Under the pieces are notes generated by a model, which did no database searches, was not told where the DNA came from, and was given only the letters and a program-made list of their open reading frames with translations. A DNA stretch of 64,000 nucleotides, from positions 1,328,441 to 1,392,440 of the forward strand of contig BCKC01000001.1 of assembly GCA_001600455.1 (NCBI GenBank). Reading direction: 5' to 3'. Every line of letters starts with the position of its first letter. The first letter of the stretch is position 1. The stretch comes from Endocalyx cinctus. Lineage: Eukaryota > Ascomycota > Sordariomycetes > Amphisphaeriales > Apiosporaceae. Below, piece after piece: positions 33,279 through 44,499 of the stretch. A program made the position numbers and the translations under genes.

Positions 33279-33912
33279 AGTTCTCGGGTGGATTCATTAA
33301 AGCAAGGGTTCGGATGGGTACGGCAAAATCATAGAAAAGACGGCGTTGGGGAACTGACCTGCCCATATATTGATTGGCATGACGATGGGTTTCATGAGTA
33401 TGCAATGGAAAAGATATCTAGCGATGGCATAGATCTGGCGTTTTTGGATATACTGTTTATTATTATACGAGATATCCAGTCTCTCGCCGAGGGGTATATT
33501 TTCCGTTTCTGGAAGGGATTCTAATACATTTTGTGGTACATGCCGCGTTTCGTTCCGCCATTTATTATCGTCATAATCATAGATATTCGACCCAACATTC
33601 GTGTAATGTATGCACGCCCTGTAGTGACAATGGGTTTTCTCTCCACCTTCTACCCGAGGCTCCATTAGGCTGGCGTGAGCGACTGCGTTATTTGACGAGA
33701 GTGCGGCGGCATGACGTATATCTGATAGAGAGGAGTGCCACTCGAAACATATTTCCACTTCCTCCTAGGCGAAGTCGTAAATGCGGTGACCGATGTTATC
33801 TAGACGTGATCTCCACAATCATATGCACACATAAAATACGCCTTACATAGTATACCCTGTCGTTCAAGTATTTGTGACCAGGATTCATACCGTAGGAATC
33901 TTTTCTTTTGTG
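33279..33912. other. Spacer between MID1 and the small mitochondrial-type gene
   Basis: Convergent 3' flanks. A minus-strand open frame runs from about 33790 to 33297 with mixed, coding-like composition but no accepted start codon or known family; see the findings. No RNA gene is recognised. Confidence 0.45.
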
Positions 33913-34329
33913 TCACTTCTTCCGCGCATTCTCAAGTTCATATATCCTCGCTTCGAGATCAGAAATAGCAGCTAAGTTGGTCAACTTTAGTTATGGCTTT
34001 TCCTCCAAATATGATCGGAGAAGGAAATATAGAATATAGGCATAAAAAAATAGCTAACCTCGCATCTGGTCCTTCGACTCCGCGTGGTCTAGACGTAACC
34101 AGGAAACATACGCCACCTGATAGATAAACATAGCTAATAAAAAGACCTTCGCTATGGGTCGGCCGAATGTCCGGTAAAATGTGGGATTGGGAGGTTGGGA
34201 TTCGGACGAAGATCGTTTGCTACTGCTCGTGCTGAAATTGGTTCGTTGAGATATGGATGTTCGGACAAAAGAAGGCGATATGCGCTGCCACCGCAGCGGC
34301 GATATATATCTGCTTGTTCGGGAGAGCAT
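33913..34329 (-). CDS. Small putative mitochondrial single-pass membrane protein, two exons
   Basis: Exons 34329-34059 and 33971-33913 give 109 residues. I chose the ATG at 34329 because the longer frame begins with GTG, and this Met opens a good mitochondrial presequence: Arg/Ser-rich, no acidic residue, ending near FSTSSSKRSSS. Then come PTFYRTFGRPIAKVF, one membrane helix (about residues 62-78, VFLLAMFIYQVAYVSWL) and a short coiled tail with ISDLEARIYELENARKK. The tail is supplied by the second exon; the intron is 87 nt. The layout suggests an inner-membrane protein with a short soluble coil. I recognise the pattern as one found in small fungal proteins but cannot name a function. It is divergent from the RAMP4 gene. 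Confidence 0.75.
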
Positions 34330-35127
34330 GGCGACGAGGAAATATTGGTGTGACTTTTGTTCTATCACGTTCTGTCTTGCGAATTTGCTATTCGTGGTAT
34401 ATCGAGGCCTAACACCTAGGTAGTAAGTATATTTGGGTTTTACTTGAAAAGAGCTCGGGAGAGCTGTCGTCTACAGTATATTATGCATTGTGGCTTGTAA
34501 CAAGGTGATCAATTTGTGGCTTGACTTCTGCGGGGAGAAAATTTTCTTGGCACTGTAGAAAAGGGTAAGTATTTGGTAAGGAAAGTACGGACGAACTGGG
34601 TCCTCGAGATACTCTAGTTGCAGATCCCTGAACAGGCAGGTAAGACCCCTGTTTCTATATACATACGCATGTCCTTCACCCCATTCTAATAATTGCAGAC
34701 ACATGTCCATTAATTGGCCTTATTTTTTTTTATTTTCACTTTTTTTTTATTCAATCGTATCCCCAATCTCGACACGATTCATTTTTATATAGTCTAAATA
34801 ACACATATATCCTTCGATAGTTGAGTCACATATTATATATTTGAGATTTGATCGATCTGTTCTTAGAAGCAATTCGAATAGAAAAGTTAGAATCTTGAAT
34901 CTGATATATATATATCCCTAAAGGAGGAAGCTAAGGTAGCTTTCGAGAAAGAAGACCACGCATACTATCTCATCACTTTCTATCCGGGGAGCGATCGACA
35001 ACTAAACGCAGTTTGCGACCACTAAACTATCACCACTCGTTCTGCTTTATATCGTCTTTTCTCGTTCCAATTCAGCTCTCCTCTATTCCTCCTTTACACA
35101 AATACCACTTTTTATTTTCCTTTCACA
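34330..35127. promoter_or_regulatory. Divergent promoter region upstream of RAMP4/YSY6
   Basis: An 800-base AT-rich spacer between divergent genes. The part just before the RAMP4 start is rich in pyrimidines, as expected of a fungal 5' leader. No gene is seen; the 79-codon minus-strand frame is unsupported. Confidence 0.5.
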
Positions 35128-35563
35128 ATGGTACGTCTTTATATTGTTGTCGCAACTATCCCCTAAGGACGATGATTCTCCTCCCCGTCTTAGCTTTAAG
35201 AGTGGAGGAGAAACAGTTAAAGACAAAAACTGACGAAACCCATTGGGATGAAATATAGGCCCAGACCCTCGAGCAACGGAGGCGGAATGCCAAGTTCGTC
35301 AAAGATCAGGAGATGCGCCGGGGCAAGTCGGAGACCGATATCAAGAAGAGGACCAAGGACACACCTAAGTCGCCCATCTCTCCTTTCTGGCTAGGTATGT
35401 AGTAGACGTTACCCTCCCCCTCCCCTTCCACGCGACTATACGTTTCCCTGCCTGGCATTTGATCTGTTGTGACTAATTAGTTGAACAAAATATAGGCATG
35501 CTCGGTTTCGTCGTTTTTGGTGGTTTGATATTCGAGATCATCTCGCGCATCTTCTTCAGATAA
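35128..35563 (+). CDS. YSY6: RAMP4/SERP1/Ysy6 ER stress-associated protein, three exons
   Basis: Exons 35128-35130, 35259-35394 and 35496-35563 give 68 residues. The first exon is only the ATG, followed directly by GTACGT. The mature start AQTLEQRRRNAKFV, then KRTKDTPKSPISPFWLG and a C-terminal hydrophobic tail (LGFVVFGGLIFEIISRIFF), match RAMP4. In the family this is a tail-anchored protein of the ER translocon that stabilises membrane proteins and contributes to the unfolded-protein response. Length is standard for the family. The introns are 128 and 101 nt, and the second splits the codon of the Gly just before the anchor. A plain ORF search misses this gene because its exons are so short. 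Confidence 0.92.
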
Positions 35564-35584
35564 GATACCTTAATACAAAGATAT

Positions 35585-35624
<40 letters not shown>

Positions 35625-36245
35625 GGGGGGATCGTTGATCGACCGTGTGTACATTATCGAGGACGGTGCGAGCGGTTTATCCATAATGATATATACGTGG
35701 ATAAATCAAAAGAAAAATGCTCTGTGGAGAGTGTCCGATTCTTATATCGAGAGAGAGAGAAAAAAAAGGAGTAAGAGGTTCAAATATGCCGGCAAGCTAG
35801 ATCGGGAAAGGAAGTAACCGGTTTGTTACGACCGAGACACGTGTGTTCCCTCATACTACGTGAACTATCCATCATAGTTCAGGGAGATATTTTATTCATG
35901 TATACGCAATTTGCTATTTTTTTTTTCGGTCAATATATCATTCAGCAAACAGGCAGGACATCTAGGTAAGGGTTGAATGCAATTGATTTCTAGATATATT
36001 TTCTAGTTAATTTAAGTGTACACTTTTGGCAGGTCTGGTGATTTGAGACGAAGAAAGTCGACCACGTAGAATAACACTGTCGCACTCGTTGACCCAGCCT
36101 TGCTATCTGAATTAAGAAACATGCAGTCAGAGCAGGAGAAAAACAAATTGAAAAGCTATTGCCGTAGGTGATATATCCTCTCACAACGCCGAATAAAACA
36201 TATCAAGTTTTAGTGTAATGCTTGGACAGATCAAGAAAAAAAAAA
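35564..36245. other. Convergent 3' spacer with (GA)n microsatellite
   Basis: Between the RAMP4 stop and the SMAP-domain gene stop. A 28-base (GA)n run at 35589-35616 begins about 25 bases after the RAMP4 stop, so it is almost certainly transcribed in the 3' UTR. No gene is seen. Confidence 0.55.
35589..35616. repeat. (GA)14 microsatellite in RAMP4 3' flank
   Basis: A perfect alternating GA run of 28 bases. Confidence 0.95.
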
Positions 36246-37664
36246 TCAAGCTCCGAGACCCCTCTTTTGACCGTGGAATTCATGCTTCATCCTCATGCCC
36301 GATTCATACTGTCGTTCCAGGTCATTCTGAACTCGCGCAATGTCAGTCTTCGACGATGCCGACGCGGATGTGGACTGGGCGCTTGAGTTCCCCTTCTTGC
36401 CTCCGAGGAGTCTCAAGAACTTCTCCTTCCTCTTGGCGTCGCCGTCCAAGGCTGAGACGTTCCACTGTGCACCGTTGTCGGCTTCGCTCTCCTTGACAGT
36501 AGTCGTGGGCTCGGGATTCTCCTCGGTTGACTCTTGCTTATTTTCCTTCTTTTTCTTGCTTTTCTTCTTCGGCGCCTCTGCCTCCTCGTTATCTCCTTCA
36601 GTCTCACCAACGGAATCTCGCTTTCTCTTTTTCTTTTCTTTCTTCTCCTTCTTCTCTTTCTTATCCTTCTTTTTCTCCTTCTTTTCCGCCTTCTTCGGCG
36701 TAGGTTTCTCGTCCTCACTTGATTCGTCCGAAGTCTCGTCGGCTTCTGGCGAAGCTTCCTCTTTAACATCCTCGTCGATATCCATAGGTTCTTCGGGAGT
36801 TTCAGACTTCGTCTTCTTGGCTTTCTTCTCCGCTTTCTTCTGTCCCTTTTTCTCTTCGCGGTCTGTATGAGAATCTGAGTTTGTAATAGACGGGCCGGCT
36901 TCCTTCTCCGTTGTTGTGTCAAGAGCCTTCTCATGCACCTCTGTCTCTTCGTCATCGGTATCGTCGTCATCAGTCTCGAGGGGTATATAATCTTCAGTTT
37001 CAACCTTGGCATCGCCGTCTTGTCGCGACTCCTTCTTTGTTGCTTCCTCCTCCTATTTTTTTTGAAGCTTTTTAGTAAAAATGTATTTCAAACGCTAAGA
37101 AAAGGTTTTTATGAGGGCGAGTCTCACAGCTTTCATCTTATCTATATAGTCCGCACGTGCTCTAGCTTTCTGCGCCTCTTGCCAGAGCTTCTGCGCCTGC
37201 GCCTCGAGCTTCTCGGCGCGCACCCGAAGACGTTTGTTGCGCTTCTCCGTCTTGGCCGGGCGGTTGGCTATCTTCTTTTCCTTCATGATGGCTTTGCGTT
37301 CGGGCGTCCATTTGGCGGCGTGGCCGACGTTGGCTTTTCGTGCTCGCTTCGCTGCGGCTTTCATGTGCCGCTTCTCTTTACGAGCTTCGGCTCGAGCGAT
37401 TCGCTGTTCATGTTGCCTCTTAAGTTTAGCCTCTTCATATTCAAGTTAGTTACAAATCAAAATTACACCAATTTATTAAGCTTTTCTCTTTTTTTCTATC
37501 TCTCTCTTTTTTTTTTTCTTTTTCCTAGAATAGCTTGCTCTCTCGATATAGCTAAATAGCAACAGGTACCTTGGGAGAATTGGATTTTTACCTTTTCCAG
37601 CTGCTTCTCGTTCCAGCTTAGCTGGATCAAGTTTCTGCCAGGGGCCTTTATCGGGAGCCTCCAT
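36246..37664 (-). CDS. SMAP-domain (small acidic protein-like) nuclear protein, three exons
   Basis: Exons 37664-37592, 37432-37128 and 37052-36246 give 394 residues. The N-terminus MEAPDKGPWQKLDPAKLE is followed by a long Lys/Arg/Ala helix in exon 2 (EQRIARAEARKEKRHMK). An acidic patch rich in Asp and Glu comes next, then alternating Lys/Glu runs of low complexity that are likely nucleolar or nuclear localisation sequence. The C-terminal 80 residues carry the SMAP-like signature: WNVSALDGDAKRKEKFLRLLGGKKG, later QNDLERQYESGMRMKHEF and a terminal GQKRGLGA. Such proteins are nuclear or nucleolar with poorly defined roles. The first intron (159 nt) has CTAAC close to its acceptor AG. Exon 2's end at GCT followed by GTGAGA is supported by phase. 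Confidence 0.82.
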
Positions 37665-38266
37665 GATGTGCGAATGTTGTGTTGGAGGATACAAACAATG
37701 CGTGTAAAATGTATGTAATTTTTTTCTCTAGAGAAGCTAAAGAACGGATATTTCCATTTGAGCAATTGAAAATTTTAAGTGGATCGCATATTCTGCCGCG
37801 GGGCCTTTACTAAAGTTCGAAGGCGGTCTGAAGCTCTCTCCACCGTGTTAATGATGTATACTCATATTTTATACTGTATGATTAACTGTTCAGAATTCCA
37901 TTAATTACAGAGTGCCTGTGCAATACAGAGAGCATTGGAATGAACAGTATCTTAAAAAAAAACGCCACAATCTTCACTGTAATTACCACACTGTATTTCG
38001 TATTGTAAATTCACTTATTACCTTAGTCTTTGGGGGCTGTTACAGACCGCATCATTTATTAACCTAAGTATATTCCCCTACATCTACTAACCATTGTATC
38101 TCCCTTTATTATGCAAGTTATTTCTCGGCATGAAAGTTCAATTCTTTGCTTGTAATGCAAAAAGAAAAGACTATCCGAGTTGTTTGTCTCTAGATTAAGA
38201 CGTATAATATCATGACATAACTCTAATCGAGTATCAATTATCCTATAATCATCTAGCCCAGCCGTC
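37665..38266. promoter_or_regulatory. Divergent promoter region between the SMAP gene and recyclin-1
   Basis: A 600-base AT-rich spacer; only unsupported short frames are present. Confidence 0.5.
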
Positions 38267-41067
38267 ATGTCCGCCTTTCGACGGGCACCCCAGCCGGGTG
38301 TGGCACCGAGGGGGATTTTGAGCACGTTGCAAGCTGCGTCAATGGCTGATACTAAGGCCGCCTTGCCTGCCGGTAAGACCTATTCTCGAAGCTTGTGATT
38401 GTAGAAAGGAAGAAAAAAAATAGCTAATATGGACGTATCGCTGTAGAGGTCATAGTTTCCATACTCGATTATTTGCCAGTTCCAGACCTAATGCGATTTG
38501 CTAGAACGTCTTCCCGCATGCGTGAAATGGTTTATGATGATACACGGTGGGTTGCCAGATTAAAGAGTATGGGATGCTGGAATGAAGCAGAAGCAAGAAA
38601 AAGGGTCGAGGATGCTTTAAAGAGGAGGAGAGAAACATTGACCCAAGCCAATGGTAAGGGTACGCCAAGCCCGACTACTGGAACTTCGGGTAGGACAACG
38701 ATATTTGATGCATCTATAGAAGAGGAAAAGTTGAAAAGACAACCGTCACAAGGGAACCAGCCTATCGGCGAGCCGACGGTGGACGGTTTCGAGACTATGA
38801 GTTTGAACCCATCAAGCTCTAGGTCACCCTATGACGATCCAACAGCACTCCTCGATATTCTTAAGCATGTGAAAAGTGTACGAGGTCATGCCAGGGAGGA
38901 ATATGGAAAAGTATATGGAGCTCTGGCCCCTTTCTACTTCGATTTGTCACGTGCTAAGACTCACACGGAACCTATCGTCTTCAAGGTCTTCCGAGACCCG
39001 GAAAAGCAAGCGCAGATGCTAGCGAACATGCAAATATTCAGTAAAAGTGACTGGTCAGACGGTTGGCTGCAACGAGAAGGAAAGTTGGCGAATATGATGA
39101 GCATCTTTGAAAGCGCCGTCCTTAGGGAATTCGAGCAAGGCTACGAGTTTTGGGATACCGATGGGAGAATGAAAAGATATGCCCATGTTTTACATACCCT
39201 AAATGGTGGCGGTGTAGCCATGGATCTATTCATTCAAAAACATCCAATACTAAACGATCGAGACGCTTTTGGTAACCCTATGGATTGTGTCAACCAAGCC
39301 CCACGGGATGGTATCTCGTTAGAACCTTCTCGCCTATTCTACGAAACACTCACTCACAAGCTGAACGAGCAGAGCGATATAATAAGCCGGATATTCCCAA
39401 ATTCAGACACCGTTTTCTGGTTTCTTGTGGATAGAGTTCGTGATGATATCGTCATGGAATACGCTGCCGCAGTCCTGGACGAGACTCATTCAAGGAATAT
39501 GACGGCATATTTAATAGCCGTTTCCGGCTTATACGAACAGTGTATGCAGTTTGTACGCTCTTTGCGTGCGCCAAAAGCTTCCGAAGAAACGCTAGAGGAG
39601 CACTCGAAAGAGATATGTCTCAAAGTCTTCGAACCGCATCTAGATTTATACCTACAGGAGGAGCTTGACAGTTTTGGTAATTACGCCGAACGTGAAGTGG
39701 AAAATTGGGCGCAGAAACTGTCGGAGCAGGACGCGACAGTCGAGTCGTTATTTATGGGGAACACAAATCGCCAGGCTGATAAAAATGACTTCCTAAGCTC
39801 ATTTAAAAAGGTAGTCATGATGCCGGTTACTGTATTACCCAACGCAATCTCACGTGGTACCGGCAAATCTTCGTCGGGAGCTACAAACCCGTCTCCGTTT
39901 CGATCTTCGGTGGTGGGTACTCCATCGTCTTCTCGGCCTCATACACCAGGCCTTCCCGAGCGATCAAGTACTCCCCTACCTTCTGAAATCCCCAATGACG
40001 AGCTCAAGGCAAAAGCTTCATTAATGGCTAGTAGGCTTGAAGGGATTAGAAGTCTCTTCAGCATTGAACTTGCACTTGACCTGGTTCATTCAGCAAAATC
40101 CAGCCTGGGCAGAGCCTCAAAATTTGTCAGATTGGGAGGACAGGCTGGCGAGGAAGCACGGGAGCAATGTGAGCAGATCTTCGTCGCTTTACTCAGGGTA
40201 CTTGGCCAGACCCATGTCAAAAATGGATTCACCAAAGCGGTAGATCATCTTTCCAATTATAACCCTCGCGAGATCAGCGATCACAGCCAGGCAGGAGTTG
40301 CTCCTCTGGTCATGTTTATTGAGTTAGTGAACGTGGGAGATATCATCTCTCAGATGCTTGATGTCTTTTACGAGCAGCAGTTGGTGGCGCCGAAGATTGC
40401 TGATAAAAATGATTTCCTCGACACGGCTGGCTTGGCAAAGAAGAAATTTGAGCAGATGCTGGACGAAAGTGTCGCAGCCGGGCTCAATAAAGGCATTGAC
40501 GTGCTGATGGACGAAGTTGAATATATCTGCGCCACAACGCAGCTTCCTAGTGATTACAACCCATCATCAGGAACAGAAGAATCTAAAGCGCAAGGATATT
40601 CTGATATGGGACCTACAACGACAGCCAAGCGCGTTACAGAACTCGTGTCCTCGCATACAAAAATGCTGATAGGAAGTACGGAGAAAACGATGCTCGACGT
40701 ATTCAATGGCGAAGTCGGTCTCCGTCTGTTTACGGCCATATGTAAGCATCTTAAGCGTCAACGCATTAGCACCGAGGGAGCAATCAACCTTATTGCGGAC
40801 ATGAATTTATATTTCGAATATATCAGAACGCTAAAAAACCCGGATCTCTTAGCATATTTTAAAGCTCTCCGAGAACTCAGCCAAATTTATTTGATCGACG
40901 CCAAACACGCGAAGGAGATGGCGACGATCATAGCTGACGGAGATCGATTCGGCGGAATCTTTCGGGCGGAAGAGGTGTATGAATACGCTGAGCGGAGAGC
41001 TGACTGGTATAACGTGAAAAGGGATGTCGAGAGGGCTATGTATGGACTTGAATGCAACATCATGTGA
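38267..41067 (+). CDS. RCY1: Recyclin-1 (F-box and Sec10-like domain) with C-terminal CAAX
   Basis: Exons 38267-38372 and 38447-41067 give 908 residues. Exon 1 encodes 35 residues starting MSAFRRAPQPG. The intron is needed to complete the F-box, which spans about residues 36-82 (EVIVSILDYLPVPDLMRFARTS, then MVYDDTRW). A Ser/Pro/Thr-rich linker follows, then a long all-helical Sec10-like region to the end. The last four residues are CNIM, a CAAX box. In yeast, recyclin is an F-box protein with a prenylated tail that directs recycling of endocytosed cargo from endosomes to the Golgi. Length agrees with filamentous-fungus members. An insertion of Ser/Pro/Thr-rich sequence around residues 460-510 (PSSSRPHTPGLPERSSTP) is probably a phosphorylated loop. 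Confidence 0.93.
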
Positions 41068-44000
41068 ATACGCATTATGGCATATTTAGCAAAATTCCTG
41101 GCTAAAATGAACAAACCAACACTCAACCCTGGCAGTGTTATCTTACTATTTCCCGCCCTTGTATATCTGGACGACATCTATGGTGACAAGGCAGGGAAGC
41201 CGGCGGAAAGTACCATGGGAAGTCTATCACGACATATGATATTCTGACGATGGATCGATAACGGCTGACGCACTTCCTTTTTGGCCGGTAAATCTATCCA
41301 TGTCGTAGCGATATTGTAGAAGGCCATCTTTCACGGATGGCGCGGCAAATGGGCTCGGAACTGCGCCCTACATCAGATTACGAAGGATTGAACGAAGTCC
41401 GGGAACGGTGGAGAAATTCGTTCAAGATGGTAATGCGGATGATGAATTCGATGGTTCTCAGTGAACCAACAAAACATCGAAAGCATGCAAGCCGTCAAGA
41501 TTTAAGGGGCCTGACAGGGCTGCAGGGAACCCCTGACGTATGAATTCACTGATCGTCGAAGGAGCGGACACTAGCGTGGCTGACACTTATGTAAACCTGG
41601 ACACGTGAGATACTATATCGATCCTCTAATATGGATCCCATATCGGTACGAACCGGTTCTATTTTCGACCTAGAAAATGAGGCATTTCAAATCGAGCTCA
41701 TGTTGAAGAAAAAAAAAAGGAAGGAAAAACAGGACCCGAGATCGCATGAGTCACCGTTTTCTAATGCAATCTTACGTATACATATTTTAGGATTATGCAA
41801 AAGATAAGACGAAAACTGATCTCGCGACCTAGAGATATATCAATGATACTTACTCGACATATAGAAACTGAAAGAGTTATAGGGATAGATGTACGTCATT
41901 TATAACTAAGGTACCGTAGCAGCCTTGTATCGAGGGAGTCCAGGGGCATAGTGTAGACAAATTCGGTATCCCTGCATCCCACACCATTAACGAATTTCTC
42001 ACTTTTCGAAGGCCTGCTGAGCTTATCGAGAGTTTCTACTGCATATGCAATAGTGGAGCTGGGGCTTGCGGGTTGCGGAATACGACAATTACGGAAACTA
42101 TACCATTTTAAGACAACATCCCAGATTCATTGCTGAACGGTTTTTTTTTTTTTTTTTCTTTATAAAAAAAAAGTCCGGAAAACAAGTACTCTACGACGTT
42201 AATATATATGAATGTGGTACCCAAAAAACGGGATCGGCGTATATCTCGCTCAGGTCGGGGCTCGCGTCGGAGTTTTCGGGGTTCGTACTCTACCAGCATG
42301 TGATATCAGAGAAATAGCCCTGGAGCTGAGAGGTTTTGTCTGAGATGGTTGGTTCCGTTTGTCGAGAATGATGGCTGCCTGATACATAGATCCTTTATGA
42401 CTGATTAATCGTAACACCTGAGTTCATGGCGCCGCTGCCTACGATGGCCGCTCTGCCTATACCGAAATTTATCTTCAAAGTTCTGCCTTAATAGCTCAAG
42501 GGGTATCACCCAGTCCGATGCCCGTTGTTTAACGGATATAGTCTATTTACTTCCGAGGTGGGAATCCGCGGCAATGCGGAAACCCGCGGCGATAGCTTTT
42601 AGCGGTCGCAAGGATCCGGTCAAGATATATTAGATACTTACTGTACGATGCTGAAAATAAAGGCAGCGTATACATATACAACAATCTAGTACACGGGTAT
42701 GAAATTATGGGCACGGTGCAATGTACGCGTCTTGAAAGGTATCCCGGTCTCGGAGAGAGGCTAAGAGTCCGATTAAGGGCAAGATGAGTCTGATCAAGAT
42801 TAAATTCGATTGAAGAAAAAGAAGGTAGTGTAGTGTACACTATAATGGAATACGACGTAAGCCGTTGACCGGCCGGCCAACCAACACGAAAGAGGTTTGT
42901 TTCGTGGGAGGCTGTAACATGAAACTCGTAGCGGGGGTTGCAATAGGATTCATACCGTTATATGATCTGAAGAGTCACGGTGGCGTAGACGTTTTGTCAC
43001 AATATCTTATTTTCTCATGTACGTGTACGAAACGATTGATCTCAAAATGTAGGCGACCCGGCAGGCAAAAGAATCATGGCTGTCAAGAAAGTAAGTAAGT
43101 AAGTATAGACGTAGAGAGGTAGAGTCACATTGAGCAAATGACTCTGATTGATTATGACAGGGGAGGTCATCTGAATTGATGACTGGGAAAGCAAGCTTTT
43201 CTTTTCCTGCCATTAGTCACGCATACCGTTATTCCTCCTCGGAGCTGAATACCGGAAATAATATACCCAAAACTATTTTGACGTACACCACCATACAAAA
43301 TAACTCAGGGAAAGATTATTAATAAAAGAAAGATACCCTTGAAGAAAAGGGGTTCTTGGTTCTAAATAGTACAAGTATAGTAAAATAATCTACCGGTCCA
43401 GTGATCAGAGCCAACCCAACCCAGATCCTTGGAGTGAATTCTTACGCTAAGACCGAATCAATCATTAGAGAGGCACGGGTATACTAAACCATGCATCCGT
43501 CCATGAATAGAAATTATTAGAGGAAACTGAATTCATCGTATTCGGTTTCTCTGAAAACAAACGACAATGTTTCGGGTAGACTAAGTAGAATGAGTTAAGA
43601 AGTTTCGATATTTGATAATGTCCACCGGTATTTTTCATATTCTTAGTAACTTTTTTTTTTTTTGAACCAAGTCTATCTTTGTCAGCGGGTCTTAAACTTC
43701 TCACCAGTGACATAATTGCCTAACTTCTTTTTTTTCTTTTCGAGCCCCTGTCGTAGTATAATCAACCCCCCCNNNNNNNNNNNNNNNNNNNNNNNNNNNN
43801 NNNNNNNNNNNNNNNNNNNNNNNNNNNNNNNNNNNNNNNNNNNNNNNNNNNNNNNNNNNNNNNNNNNNNNNNTCCCCCTTCTCCCCTAGGTTAGAGCATA
43901 CCATGCTGCAGCTTAGAACAAACAAAATTATCCTGCCTGATATCAGATCTTGGGCCTTGCCTATGCGTCACCCCGACTAGTAAATGCAGCTGTCGTTGGA

Positions 44001-44499
44001 CCTCGACTCTTGACACACCTATGGTCAATTGTATGTCACGTTCTGCTTAGGTGTCCTAGGATATATCCATCTAGGTTACTACTTATGGTAGGTAAAATGC
44101 ACGGCAGCCGGGCGTGTCCTATATACTTAAGAACATAGCCTATAGCCTGCTTTCTCCTGAAATAGTATCTTAGTAATAAAATTTCAACAACCTCATGAGT
44201 ATATACCGGAAGGCACAGTACCGTTCTTTCGTTAATTCCAATGACGAACCTATCATAGAAGTTATCAACACACTCTCTCCATCGCCATCACTACTTATCC
44301 TTGCACTTGGAATCTCTTCCTTCCGGAATTCCATTGGCCGTTACATTGAACCTCGCTGAAGCGCATGCGCCCCCCCCCCCCGTGAAGTTAAAAACGGCAT
44401 TTTGGTGTACAAGCTTTCTAGGGCTCGAGAAGTTACCCGGCTCTATTTTTATACGAGGGAAAGAATAACCTTGAAAAACTCGACAGGTATTAAGTATAA
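41068..44499. other. 3.4-kb spacer between recyclin-1 and the bZIP-like gene, with assembly gap
   Basis: No supported gene. The longest frames are below 100 codons and lack family resemblance. It contains poly(T) and poly(A) runs near 42141-42171 and the 100-N gap at 43773-43872, so sequence between may be missing. The right end includes the promoter of the gene at 44500. Confidence 0.5.
43773..43872. other. Assembly gap of 100 N
   Basis: Exactly one hundred N, the usual placeholder length for a scaffold join of unknown size. Both sides end in C-rich sequence: a run of C immediately before, and TCCCCC after. This suggests a homopolymer or low-complexity region that broke the assembly. Confidence 0.97.

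Noticed and set aside
36340..37012. Frames opposite and in other phases of the SMAP gene
   Set aside because: They are Phe/Ser- or Arg/Lys-rich shadows of Lys/Glu repeats.
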